Part shown: positions 31,105 to 39,034 of the stretch, piece after piece | Numbering within the stretch: position 1 is the first letter of the stretch | Layout: every line of letters starts with the position of its first letter | Assembly: GCF_000814005.1 (NCBI RefSeq) | Contig: NZ_JWLK01000006.1 | Location: 62,001-126,000 of the forward strand | DNA length: 64,000 nucleotides | Source: Ruegeria sp. ANG-S4 | Lineage (GTDB): Bacteria > Pseudomonadota > Alphaproteobacteria > Rhodobacterales > Rhodobacteraceae | Reading direction: 5' to 3' | The notes under the pieces: model-generated | The model's input: only the letters and a program-made list of their open reading frames with translations | Database searches by the model: none | What the model was told of the DNA's origin: nothing | Program-made: the position numbers and the translations under genes

Positions 31105-31686
31105 TCACTTTACAGGCCGATAGAATTGCATGGTTGCACCATTTTTGCAGTGCTCAAGCCTGGTGAGATGCAGTTGGCATGGCGGGCTGCCGTTCTCAAA
31201 AAGACGTTTGCCGCCGCCTACAACCTCAGGAAAAACCCACAGGCGGAACTCGTCGATAAGACCATGAGCAAGAAGAGCTTGTATCAGGCGGGAGCTGCCG
31301 TGCACCTGCAACAGAGGCCCATCCTGCGCCTTTAACGTCGATATTTCGTCTGTTACGTTACCGTTGATCGGCAGCGCGTTTCGCCAGTACAAGCTGTCAG
31401 GCTGCGAGGTCGCAACGAATTTTCGTGCCGCATTGATGCGGTCTGCAAGAGCGGAGCTTGGTGCGTTCGGCCAGTGGCCTGCAAAGAGGTCATAGGTCTT
31501 GCGGCCAAAGACCATATCATAGGGATCGGACATGGCATGGCGCTGGACCTGCTCCATGACGCTGTCCCAATACGGCGCGGCCCAGCCACCGTGTTGAAAT
31601 CCACCGGATGGGTCTTCTTCCGGCATACTTGGGGATTGCATCACTCCGTCGAGCGTCACGAATGTCAGAACGGCAAGCTGTCGCAT
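31105..31686 (-). CDS. Dihydrofolate reductase-like (RibD C-terminal domain) protein
   Basis: This 193-residue protein has the DHFR/RibD-C fold: it starts LAVLTFVTLDGVMQSP, contains VFGRKTYDLFAGHWP and ends LWVFPEVVGGGKRLF. Members are NADPH-dependent reductases of unknown substrate, frequently found with ArsR and SRPBCC genes. It is the last gene of the three-gene ArsR operon, 12 bases after the SRPBCC gene. Confidence 0.88.
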   Translation of the reverse strand: MRQLAVLTFVTLDGVMQSPSMPEEDPSGGFQHGGWAAPYWDSVMEQVQRHAMSDPYDMVFGRKTYDLFAGHWPNAPSSALADRINAARKFVATSQPDSLYWRNALPINGNVTDEISTLKAQDGPLLQVHGSSRLIQALLAHGLIDEFRLWVFPEVVGGGKRLFENGSPPCQLHLTRLEHCKNGATMQFYRPVK

Positions 31687-31698
31687 GTGATCCGCCAG

Positions 31699-32190
31699 TC
31701 AATCGCCGTGCAGGGAAGCAAGATGCTCGCCAAGCTTGTCAAAGGCCTGGTTCCAGCCACCGGCGCCGGCTGTGCCATCTTCGACGCCGATATGGACCAT
31801 GGTCATCAGAGTCTTCCCGTTCACTTCCGAGAGTTCAACAATGATCTCGGTGATGTCAGGAAAGTCATCCGGCATACCCATCGCCTGTGGCGGGATAAGG
31901 GTTCCATCCTCGTCACAAATACTCTCGGTATAAACGAGGCGATTTGGCCGGGTGACTTCCTTGTAAACGCCAGTGAACCACATTTTCATGGGGCGCTCGG
32001 CCGAGGTCATTTCCATACAGACCTTGCGCGTGCCACCAACAACAACATCCATTTCTGCCAGTGGAACGGACATACCGCGGGGTCCGTACCATGCCCGAAA
32101 CAAAGCCGGGTCAGTCCACATGTCCCATATAGTCTCAATCGGGGCATCAAACTCGCGCTCGATCTTCACCCATTTGTATTCCTCATTCAT
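31699..32190 (-). CDS. SRPBCC (AHSA1) domain protein
   Basis: This 163-residue protein has one START-like hydrophobic-cavity fold: IEREFDAPIETIWDMWTDP at the start, FRAWYGPRGM, and a C-terminal helix GWNQAFDKLGEHL. AHSA1-type proteins of this kind usually bind small hydrophobic ligands; the function is unknown. It overlaps the arsR-type gene by 8 bases. Confidence 0.88.
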   Translation of the reverse strand: MNEEYKWVKIEREFDAPIETIWDMWTDPALFRAWYGPRGMSVPLAEMDVVVGGTRKVCMEMTSAERPMKMWFTGVYKEVTRPNRLVYTESICDEDGTLIPPQAMGMPDDFPDITEIIVELSEVNGKTLMTMVHIGVEDGTAGAGGWNQAFDKLGEHLASLHGD

Positions 32191-32521
32191 TGGGCGTTCC
32201 CTTCATTCCATTCAGAAGTCTGTCCATGGCGTCGAAACGTGCCTCCCAGATAAAGCGGTATTGGTCGGTCCAGCTTGCAACGGCCTCCAAAGGTTTTGTG
32301 TCCAAGGCACAGGGTCGGAACTGGGCTTCCTTGCCACGTGTGACCAATCCGGCGGCTTCAAGCACCCGGATGTGTTTTGAGATTGCGGGCAATGTCGCAT
32401 CGAACGGTTCTGCCAGTTCATTCACCGTGGCAGAGCCTTGCGCCAAACGCACCAGGATCGCGCGCCTCGTTGGATGGGCCAATGCGGAGAAGGTAGCATC
32501 AAGTTGTTCATCGCCAATCAT
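32183..32521 (-). CDS. ArsR family transcriptional regulator
   Basis: This 112-residue winged-helix repressor begins FSALAHPTRRAILVRLA and has the recognition segment LPAISKHIRVLEAAGLV. The cysteine metal-binding motif (CVC) of metal-sensing ArsR proteins is missing, so it is more likely a ligand-responsive or constitutive repressor of the SRPBCC/DHFR-like genes. It heads the operon, and a dyad operator candidate lies just upstream. Confidence 0.9.
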   Translation of the reverse strand: MIGDEQLDATFSALAHPTRRAILVRLAQGSATVNELAEPFDATLPAISKHIRVLEAAGLVTRGKEAQFRPCALDTKPLEAVASWTDQYRFIWEARFDAMDRLLNGMKGTPNE

Positions 32522-32538
32522 GACATCATTATTAAACT

Positions 32539-32558
32539 AGTTGGTTAATTAATCAACT
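32539..32558. promoter_or_regulatory. Candidate ArsR operator (AT-rich dyad)
   Basis: This 20-bp near-perfect inverted repeat (AGTTGGTTAATTAATCAACT, only one mismatched base pair) lies 18 bases upstream of the arsR-type start codon. Its AT-rich dyad form and position suit an autoregulatory ArsR site. Confidence 0.55.
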
Positions 32559-32724
32559 GGTAAAATTAAAACAGGAAAAGCAGCTTACCCGTTCGCCTGA
32601 TTTGCCAAACCGTCAGAGTGCGCGGCAAGTGGCGGGGAAACGGGCATGACGGCACGAGTTCAGGCAGATGAGGGCCACCGACTCACAGATCGAGCCTTAC
32701 GCCTCAAGTGCACATTTGACACGT

Positions 32725-33792
32725 TCAGTCAGGTGGAAGGAACGCCGCTACAATCAAATCGGCGGCGGATCCACTCAGCGCCATAGGAATGTCGTGCATT
32801 ATGGCAAGTCTTGTAAGAGCTTGCAGGTCAACGTCACTACCGTGGGGCGCTGTTGGGTCAGCCAAAAAGATCACCGCATCCAGCTCGCCCGTTGCGACAA
32901 GAGCCCCAAGTTGTTGGTCGCCACCCTTGGAACCGCGTTGCAAGCGCCGGACGTTCAATTCCGGGCAAGTGTCCTTCACAAGGGCGCCGGTCCCGCCGGT
33001 GCAAATCAAACTGTGCCCGGCCAGGGCCTTCCGATGCCTTAGAACCCAGGCGCGCAGATGGGATTTGCGGTCATTATGCGCAACCAACGCCAGTCTTCGT
33101 GGGGCGCTGGAAAGTGCCTGAGCATCGGCGGTAATTGCCAAAAGGGATCTGATTTGGTCAATGAAGCTCGCGCCTGATTTAAATGCGCCCGAGAATGCAG
33201 CGGTGCCGACTGTAAAGGCCTGCGCGCCGGATTCCGCGACCGTGCGTATGCGATCTTCGCTGTCGATGCTGCCGGCGACGACTATCGGCTTGGTCACTGC
33301 TTGCGCCACCTGCCGCATAAGCGTGGGGACGTCGCCGGAAAAACGGTAGGCCAGCAAATCCAACCCGTGAACATACTCCAGATCGGCCAGTCTTCGAGCT
33401 GACGCAACGATGTCGTCAACCGAGCCCTCTAGTACGCTGGGATGCCCGGTTATCTGACCCGGAAATGGAAAGTAACGAAGCGGGTGATCGCGGGTGATTT
33501 CCGTAACCTCTGCGGCCCGCGTGCCGCCTAACAGGCAATCAACATCCAAATCAACCGCCGCGCGGGCCGACGCAATTTCGCTTTCTTTATCCAGACTGAC
33601 GACTTCGAGGTATGAGCGACCACCAGCATTCCGAATGGATTTCGCCAAACCGTGCAGATCCTCGAATGGCAAACCCACATCTTTGAAACCAATGTGGCGT
33701 GCTCCGGCTTCCAGTGCGTCTTCCAGCCGAGCCGACGCATCTGGAATGGTAAGGTCATTTTCGGTCAGCATCAGTATGAAGTTGAAAGCCAT
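32725..33792 (-). CDS. Fusion of a TIM-barrel domain with a methylglyoxal synthase domain
   Basis: This 355-residue protein has two domains. Residues 1-220 look like a phosphate-binding TIM barrel (KPIVVAGSIDSED and FTVGTAAFSG give the two C-terminal phosphate loops) of a family I cannot name. Residues 231-350 match methylglyoxal synthase: LALVAHNDRKSHL (H239, K243), GSKGGDQQLGAL (D292), FLADPTAPHGSDVD (D312, H317, D320), all equivalents of MgsA catalytic residues. MgsA makes methylglyoxal and phosphate from dihydroxyacetone phosphate. The barrel may supply a triose-phosphate-like substrate; that is a hypothesis. It is last in a tight operon after the kinase (3-base gap). Confidence 0.75.
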   Translation of the reverse strand: MAFNFILMLTENDLTIPDASARLEDALEAGARHIGFKDVGLPFEDLHGLAKSIRNAGGRSYLEVVSLDKESEIASARAAVDLDVDCLLGGTRAAEVTEITRDHPLRYFPFPGQITGHPSVLEGSVDDIVASARRLADLEYVHGLDLLAYRFSGDVPTLMRQVAQAVTKPIVVAGSIDSEDRIRTVAESGAQAFTVGTAAFSGAFKSGASFIDQIRSLLAITADAQALSSAPRRLALVAHNDRKSHLRAWVLRHRKALAGHSLICTGGTGALVKDTCPELNVRRLQRGSKGGDQQLGALVATGELDAVIFLADPTAPHGSDVDLQALTRLAIMHDIPMALSGSAADLIVAAFLPPD

Positions 33793-33795
33793 GAT

Positions 33796-34599
33796 TTATT
33801 CCCGTTTTGATGCTGCGACTTCCGGCGCGGATACCCAATCCTCGGTCGCTCGCACAATTTCCAGATGGGGCCGCCCTTGCGAAGAGCGCGCCAAAGCCAA
33901 GACATGGCCCAGCGCCTGACCAACTGTCAAACCTGCAGCAATCATTGCGGCGAATGCGTCACCTGTACCATGCGGAACATCCGGAAATTGGCGCGTTTGG
34001 TAATGTGATACCTTTGGCCCATCCAGAGACAGTATGCCAGTTTCATTCGGCCCATATGGCGCTGATGTAACGTGCACTTTGTCGACGCCCAGGGTTTTTG
34101 CGGCCTGTACTGCGTCATCAAGACTCTGGCATTTCCGCCCTGAAAGCCATTCGAGTTCAAAAAGGTTAGGGGTGGTCACATTAGCAAGTGGTAATAGCTT
34201 GTCGCGCACGGCTGTCGCAACATCCTCAGGAACGTAAAGGCCATCGGGGTGGTCGCCCAGAATGGGATCAACGACGACTCGTATGTCGTTTGCTTCCGCT
34301 TTGGCGCGGCTGACGAGGTCGACGGCCGCGTCAACGTGCGCGGCGCTCGGCATATAACCTACCAGAACTGCCGAGTGATCAGCCAACCAGTCGTTGGCGT
34401 AAAGCGCTTCTGTCATTCTGAATATCTGTTCGGCCTCTATCGGCGCTTGTGCAACATCAGGCCAACCGGGGTGGTTTGAAAGAACCACGGTAGGAACAGC
34501 CGTGACATTTACACCCAGCTTTTGGCACACGGGTTGGCCTGCGGACAGTCCAACGTGTCCAATTGCAACGTAGCTCGACAGGATCAGGACGCGTGACAA
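33796..34599 (-). CDS. PdxY/PfkB-like kinase
   Basis: This protein of about 267 residues resembles pyridoxal kinase (VLILSSYVAIGHVGLSAG, VLSNHPGWP, VVVDPILGD, TTPNLFELEWLSG) with the ribokinase-fold anion-hole motif PHGTGDAFAA. The substrate may be a vitamin-B6-like compound or another small alcohol. A TTG at 34599 with GGAGAG 8 bases upstream gives the family N-terminus. An ATG at 34704 adds 35 residues without family resemblance and would cross a hairpin at 34620-34637, so it is the less likely start. It lies between the hydrolase gene and the barrel-MgsA fusion. Confidence 0.78.
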   Translation of the reverse strand: MSRVLILSSYVAIGHVGLSAGQPVCQKLGVNVTAVPTVVLSNHPGWPDVAQAPIEAEQIFRMTEALYANDWLADHSAVLVGYMPSAAHVDAAVDLVSRAKAEANDIRVVVDPILGDHPDGLYVPEDVATAVRDKLLPLANVTTPNLFELEWLSGRKCQSLDDAVQAAKTLGVDKVHVTSAPYGPNETGILSLDGPKVSHYQTRQFPDVPHGTGDAFAAMIAAGLTVGQALGHVLALARSSQGRPHLEIVRATEDWVSAPEVAASKRE

Positions 34600-34619
34600 C
34601 GTACACTCTCCATAAGGTC

Positions 34620-34637
34620 CGGTGTCGGTTGACACCG
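34620..34637. other. Intercistronic hairpin between hydrolase and kinase genes
   Basis: A perfect 7-bp stem (CGGTGTC / GACACCG) with a 4-base loop (GGTT) lies between the hydrolase stop and the proposed kinase TTG start. It has no U-run, so it may stabilise or process the mRNA rather than terminate it. Confidence 0.4.
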
Positions 34638-34700
34638 TGCAGGTTTGGCGGCTTTGACCAGTAGAAACCGCATCAAGCAGCATCCCCAGGCATGGGTGGC

Positions 34701-35330
34701 TCAACCTAACAGGCGTTCCGATATTTCGCGCTCTGTCATCAGGTCTGCATTCTTCTGTTCCATATCGAACAAATTTGCCTTGTGAGGCGCCAAAGCCCGG
34801 TCACCGACGCAATCAGAAGCGACGATTGTCTTAAAGTTGTAGCTCATTGAATCGACTACGGTCGCCCTTACGCAACCCGACGTCGTGCATCCTGCAACGA
34901 TGACGGTGTCAACGCTTTGCCCGATCAGCCAAGCTGACAAGTTGGTTCCAAAAAAGGCTGATGGCTGAAGTTTTCTTACGATATAGTCGCCCGGATGCGG
35001 CGCAAGTTGATCGACTATCTGGCTGCTATGTGCCGTTTCAGTCAGTTTTGCCAAGTTTGGCGCCTTTAGGCAGAATACACCAGTATCAGATTGGTCATCT
35101 GCATATACGACGCGCGTGTAGGCGATAGGGATTTCCGCTGTTCTAGCCGTACGGATAAGGTTTACCGATTTATTGATGGCTTCCTGAATGTTCCCTCCAC
35201 CAAACTGATCCGGATCGGCAAACCCATTCACAAAATCGACCACGACAAGTGCGGGTCTTTCGCCAAATCCGCTTTTGCGGCCATATCCTTGGCGTTCATA
35301 GACTTCGAGCTCAGAGTTTTCTTGGGTCAC
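34701..35330 (-). CDS. Isochorismatase-family cysteine hydrolase (N-carbamoylsarcosine amidase-like)
   Basis: This 209-residue enzyme has the isochorismatase-fold triad: D32 (VVVDFVNGFADP), K120 (YIVRKLQPSAF) and C153 (GCTTSGCVRAT). The N-terminal pattern YERQGYGRKSGFGERPAL is typical of the N-carbamoylsarcosine amidase/maleamate amidase branch, which cleaves C-N bonds in small amides. It is the first gene of the operon with the kinase and the barrel-MgsA fusion. The substrate is unknown. Confidence 0.85.
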   Translation of the reverse strand: MTQENSELEVYERQGYGRKSGFGERPALVVVDFVNGFADPDQFGGGNIQEAINKSVNLIRTARTAEIPIAYTRVVYADDQSDTGVFCLKAPNLAKLTETAHSSQIVDQLAPHPGDYIVRKLQPSAFFGTNLSAWLIGQSVDTVIVAGCTTSGCVRATVVDSMSYNFKTIVASDCVGDRALAPHKANLFDMEQKNADLMTEREISERLLG

Positions 35331-35665
35331 GTTGCTCCTCCATCAGTCTTTACGCCGGCGGCATTCTGAAATTACGAAACCAGAGATCTTCGTTTGCCAC
35401 TTTCACCTGTGCAAAGCGAGGTTCCGGCGTATTTGCAGGTCAATTGATCGCCGCCAACTGTAACTTGGCTGACCATAACATTGCACAAGTTTGCTTGCCA
35501 TTGTGACGGCCCATAGGACGTGTTGATTGTAGCGATCGCTACACGCCGATCATCGCCAATGCGCCTCCAAAAAATGCGCCTGGGATCTGCCCTATGATCA
35601 ATACCCCGACTATTGCGCGGTTGGGGAAGTACACCCAGCCGCAGCCCGTTCTAACGATCCTCGTA
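35331..35665. other. Promoter region of the hydrolase-kinase-fusion operon
   Basis: These 335 bases hold no convincing gene. They lie upstream of the hydrolase operon and contain a perfect 16-bp palindrome described separately. Nothing else was recognised. Confidence 0.4.
35528..35543. promoter_or_regulatory. Perfect 16-bp palindrome TGTAGCGATCGCTACA
   Basis: TGTAGCGATCGCTACA reads identically on both strands. It lies about 200 bases upstream of the hydrolase start and 120 bases beyond the end of the LysE-family gene. It could be an operator for the hydrolase operon, or for a gene whose regulator is elsewhere. Confidence 0.45.
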
Positions 35666-36289
35666 CTACTTCGAGGCCGAAGCGAGCGCCGCCCCGATTC
35701 CCACAAATGCGCCACCGGTGATCCTGTTGAACCATTGTCCGGTTCTGGCAAGCCAAGGAGAAATGCGTTGCGCGAACCCTGCGAGCAAAAGTTCGTAAAC
35801 GATCTCGACAAGGACGAATGTCCCGCCAAATACAGCAAGTTGCAGCATGAAGGGCGACCCGGCGACCATGAACTGCGGTAGGAACGCGGCAAAAAATAGC
35901 AGTCCTTTCGGGTTGGAAACGGCCACCAGAAATCCCTGCTGGAACATCTTGTATGACCCAAGATCATTCGCCTTCGTCAAGCTGGTCGCAGAACCGAAAT
36001 CAGGCGGTGCAGAGCGCCAGACGCGGATGCCAAGATAGATGAGATAGGCCGCACCTATCCATTTTGCGATAAGGAAAGCGCGTTCCGATGCGGCGAGGAG
36101 CGTGCCAAACCCGGCCAACGAAACTGCGATCAACAGGAAGAACCCGAGCGCGCCACCCAACACGGTGGAGACAGTCGGGCGAAAGCCATAAAAGGCGCCA
36201 TGTGTCAGGGACAACAACCCATTGGGACCTGGGGTCAGAGACAATCCGACCGCAGCGGCCAAATAGACAAGCCATAGGTCGAACGTCAT
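35666..36289 (-). CDS. LysE/RhtB family amino-acid exporter
   Basis: This 207-residue membrane protein has about six hydrophobic segments and the family patterns LTPGPNGLLSLTHGAFYG and VSNPKGLLFFAAFLPQF. It is predicted to export an amino acid or related small molecule. It is transcribed in the same direction as the hydrolase operon but probably independently. It is a distant paralogue of the exporter at 19576-20193. Confidence 0.88.
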   Translation of the reverse strand: MTFDLWLVYLAAAVGLSLTPGPNGLLSLTHGAFYGFRPTVSTVLGGALGFFLLIAVSLAGFGTLLAASERAFLIAKWIGAAYLIYLGIRVWRSAPPDFGSATSLTKANDLGSYKMFQQGFLVAVSNPKGLLFFAAFLPQFMVAGSPFMLQLAVFGGTFVLVEIVYELLLAGFAQRISPWLARTGQWFNRITGGAFVGIGAALASASK

Positions 36290-36557
36290 TTATTTCTCCA
36301 AAGGTGATGCAAGCGCGATACGAGCTAAACAGGTATTGTGTGCGCGATACAAGCCGTGTGTTTCGAAGAGAAATGGGAACAAGGCAATACCAATTTCACG
36401 ATCCGCAGCGTCCGTTCACCCCTATCGTCATCGGAAAGACGGCCCCATTAACTTGGTGCCGGAGTGCCGCGCAAGTCTCGGCTAAAAGCCGACCTCCAAA
36501 ATTGTGCTTTTCCTCTTGACCCCTCACGCCCCCTCGCTTACATCGCCTCTCACTCGT

Positions 36558-36634
36558 GGCGGAGTAGCTCAGTTGGTTAGAGCAGCGGAATCATAATCCG
36601 CGTGTCGGGGGTTCAAGTCCCTCCTCCGCTACCA
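36558..36634 (+). tRNA. tRNA-Met (CAT anticodon), elongator type
   Basis: The 77-base cloverleaf is complete: acceptor GGCGGAG paired with CTCCGCT, D-arm GCTC...GAGC, anticodon stem GCGGA/TCCGC with loop ATCATAA (anticodon CAT), a T-arm with TTCAAGT loop, and an encoded ACCA end. It lacks the initiator features. A CAT tRNA-Ile read by lysidine is an alternative, but the body resembles elongator tRNA-Met. Its 3' end is the attachment site of the element remnant that follows. Confidence 0.94.
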
Positions 36635-36635
36635 A
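36621..36635. repeat. attL-like copy of the tRNA 3'-end repeat
   Basis: CTCCTCCGCTACCAA spans the tRNA acceptor strand, CCA and one further base. An identical 15-mer lies at 37710-37724. The two bracket the integrase and HNH remnants, as expected for attachment sites. Confidence 0.75.
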
Positions 36636-36853
36636 AATCCCGCATGAAATGCCTTAAAACAAAGGGCCTTTCAAAGGTGACCGGGGCCAGAACCCCATAT
36701 AGACCCCCACATATTCCGCGTATGAATGGTATTCAAGGTTCGCCATTGCCACTGTCGGTGATCTGACTTGCCTTCGAGATTGCTATTTCATTGAGGAAAC
36801 CGGAACTACGCGGCAAATTGGAACCACGAATACCCAATTTTGAGAAACCAGAA

Positions 36854-37252
36854 ATGAGACTTGAGTGGAAGCATCCACGGTGTGTCGCCTGCCTAGGTTC
36901 AGAGGAACTGAGCCTTGAGCATGTGATACCAGACAGCCTCGGAGGTATCCTCACCTCCCGCTTCCTCTGTAGTGAGTGCAACAGTCAATTTGGCTCCACA
37001 TTCGAAGCTAAGGCTCGCCTCGCTCCAGAACTTCGCAAAGCTGCATCAGGGCTTGGGCCAGACCTCACCCATTTGAAAGAACAACTCGAGCGCGGCACCG
37101 AGTACCAAAGTCAATTTGACGATCAATCATCAAAGTCGAAAGTCCGAAAAGATGGCAAGGCAGGTGTGTTTGGCTTGAACGAACCGGTCGCGATGGCCGT
37201 CGCTCCACTTGGTGCGCTTGCTGATGAAAGCCTTTGCAATGGTCTCGAATAG
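36854..37252 (+). pseudogene. Truncated HNH endonuclease
   Basis: The start MRLEWKHPRCVACLG gives an HNH-type domain with two zinc-binding CxxC pairs (CVAC and CSEC) around LEHVIPDSLGG and LCSECNSQFG. Similarity ends near 37120 to 37140; the following codons run antisense into the integrase remnant. It is a 5' fragment of a larger gene left in the integrative-element scar. Confidence 0.55.
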
Positions 37253-37549
37253 ATCATTGGCCACCAACTGCTCACGCACCTTTTCGCGGGCTTCCTCGCG
37301 GACTGGGTCCTTGCCGTCTTCAAGGATGCTCCTCTGCTCCAGAGCGCGCTCACGCGCGTCTCTCAAGGTTGTCGCAGGGTACGTGCCCAGCGTCATTTCC
37401 TTGGCCTTACCGTGTGCGCGATAGCGCAGAACCCACGTCTTGCTTCCCTTCGGATGGACGATCAGTGTCAGGCCGTTCCCATCGGCCATCTTGATCTTCT
37501 TCGCGCCCGGTTTGGCTGCTTTGATCTTCGGGTCTGTTAATTTACTCAT
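37133..37549 (-). pseudogene. Truncated tyrosine integrase (Arm-binding domain)
   Basis: The frame starts MSKLTDPKIKAAKPG, the usual start of the DUF4102 arm-DNA-binding domain of P4-type integrases (KMADGNGLTLIVHPKGSKTW, MTLGTYPATTLRDAR). The core-binding domain begins (LFETIAKAFISKRTKW) but the catalytic domain with its R-H-R-Y residues is missing. Similarity ends near 37170 at the junction with the HNH fragment. Confidence 0.8.
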
Positions 37550-37709
37550 GTGCATATACCATCATCACCGGCCCCACATTCACCCCCACAATTGGAGATG
37601 ATGCAGCACCCAAGTTTCCTTGGGGCTCCGGCAACCATGGATCAGAAAAACCCAGTAACAAAACGCTGTTACGTATGCTTCAGGTCAAACACATGAGAAA
37701 TTTGATAGG

Positions 37710-37724
37710 CTCCTCCGCTACCAA
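37710..37724. repeat. attR-like copy of the tRNA 3'-end repeat
   Basis: CTCCTCCGCTACCAA is an exact 15-bp copy of tRNA positions 36621-36635, located 161 bases beyond the integrase start codon. Confidence 0.75.
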
Positions 37725-37911
37725 GTCTTCCCGACATCAGAAAACTGGCTAAGAAATACGAGTTTTTTGCGGGTCCGATCCGCCGGCAACATTTCACAGT
37801 TCCTGACGCCGGGTTTGGTTCGTCTTTAGACAGCGCGTCAATACCCACGTGAGTCTCCGACGGGGATATGATTGGTGCAATGTCTCTTTGATGAAAAAAA
37901 CAATACTCCGA

Positions 37912-38868
37912 TCATTCTTCAGGTGTGAATTCGCCACATAGCGATTTCGCCAGTCGGCCAACCCGTGCATCGTGGCCTTCGCTGTAGGAAAGAACATAGT
38001 TGAGCTTTGAATACGCGGCCTCGACCGTCATATCGCGTCCGTCGACCACTCCGTTATCGCGCAGAATCGCGCCCGCTGCGTATGTGCCAAGTGCCATGCC
38101 ACCTTCGGGGCATTGGCTGACGGCGACAACCGGGACGCGGCGATTGGAACAAACCCGTAATGCACGTTTCAAACCGGCAGTGGCAGGTGCCGTTCCCGAT
38201 CCGTAGCATCGTAGCACCATGCCATCGAGGGTTTCGGCCGCGTGTTCCAAAAGTCCGTCCGGCACCCCCGGCGCCATTGCCAGAACGGCGACTTTATGTG
38301 CGCCGACTGCCCGCCGTATCAACTCTGGGCCGCGTTGACATGGGGGGATATCGCACGGGTCTGCCGCAAAGGCATCCAGTGCGCGAGAGTGGGACTTGCG
38401 GACGCGCGCGCCATGCAGCAGCTTGCCTGCGAACTGCACCCAGACGCCGGGTGGTGCCGTTTCGGCTGCGGTAAGGGCATCGCCCAGGTTTTGCGCGCCG
38501 TCAGTACCCTCCACGGTCAATGGCAACATGGACCCGGTCAATATGATGGGCTTTTTCAGCCCCTCGAGCGCAAAACACAATGCACCGGCGGTATAGGCCA
38601 GCGTGTCGGTTCCATGCGTCACGATGAAGGCCTGATACCGGTCGTGGCTCTTCTCGATTGTGGCCGCGATCCTGTCCCAATCGGCGGGCGATGCGTTCGC
38701 ACTGTCGATCAGCGGTGTCAGGGCATGAACATCAATCCGAGAAGGGTAAATCGAAGCCGTCGAAAGCCGCTGAACAAAGTCTTCGACAACTCCGTCGTGC
38801 GGCGTGAACCCCGCCTGTGTTTTCACCATACCAATGGTGCCACCGGTATGGATCAGCAAAATCGCCAT
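37912..38868 (-). CDS. L-asparaginase, type I-like
   Basis: This 318-residue enzyme hydrolyses asparagine to aspartate and ammonia. The two catalytic threonine regions are visible: ILLIHTGGTIGMV at the start and VTHGTDTLAYTAGAL in the middle. The absence of a signal peptide suggests a cytoplasmic enzyme. The frame stays open to 38997, but homology begins at MAILLIHTGG, so the ATG at 38868 is chosen. It lies just beyond the integrative-element scar and has no obvious operon partner. Confidence 0.88.
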   Translation of the reverse strand: MAILLIHTGGTIGMVKTQAGFTPHDGVVEDFVQRLSTASIYPSRIDVHALTPLIDSANASPADWDRIAATIEKSHDRYQAFIVTHGTDTLAYTAGALCFALEGLKKPIILTGSMLPLTVEGTDGAQNLGDALTAAETAPPGVWVQFAGKLLHGARVRKSHSRALDAFAADPCDIPPCQRGPELIRRAVGAHKVAVLAMAPGVPDGLLEHAAETLDGMVLRCYGSGTAPATAGLKRALRVCSNRRVPVVAVSQCPEGGMALGTYAAGAILRDNGVVDGRDMTVEAAYSKLNYVLSYSEGHDARVGRLAKSLCGEFTPEE

Positions 38869-39034
38869 GTTGCCCCAACCAATTGAACTGTCGCCCGCGA
38901 TCGCATCTAGCACATATCTTTGCGCTGAAACCAAGGCCGTGTTCATCGTATTTCGTGAGGTGGGTTCCTTGAGAGGTCTCTCGGAAAACCTCGGCACAAA
39001 TGCGCGGCAAGCGGGCCGTTCGAGACGCGTTGCA

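Larger units (their letters stand above)
36621..37724. mobile_element. Decayed integrative element in tRNA-Met
   Basis: The 1.1-kb segment is bounded by 15-bp direct repeats, the left one being the tRNA 3' end. Inside are a truncated HNH endonuclease gene on the plus strand and a truncated tyrosine integrase gene on the minus strand that run into each other, as if a deletion removed the middle of a larger element. It is no longer mobile. Confidence 0.7.

Noticed and set aside
30833..31123. 96-codon frame next to the DHFR-like gene
   Set aside because: It overlaps the 3' end of the DHFR-like gene, has no signal or family match, and reads through low-complexity composition.
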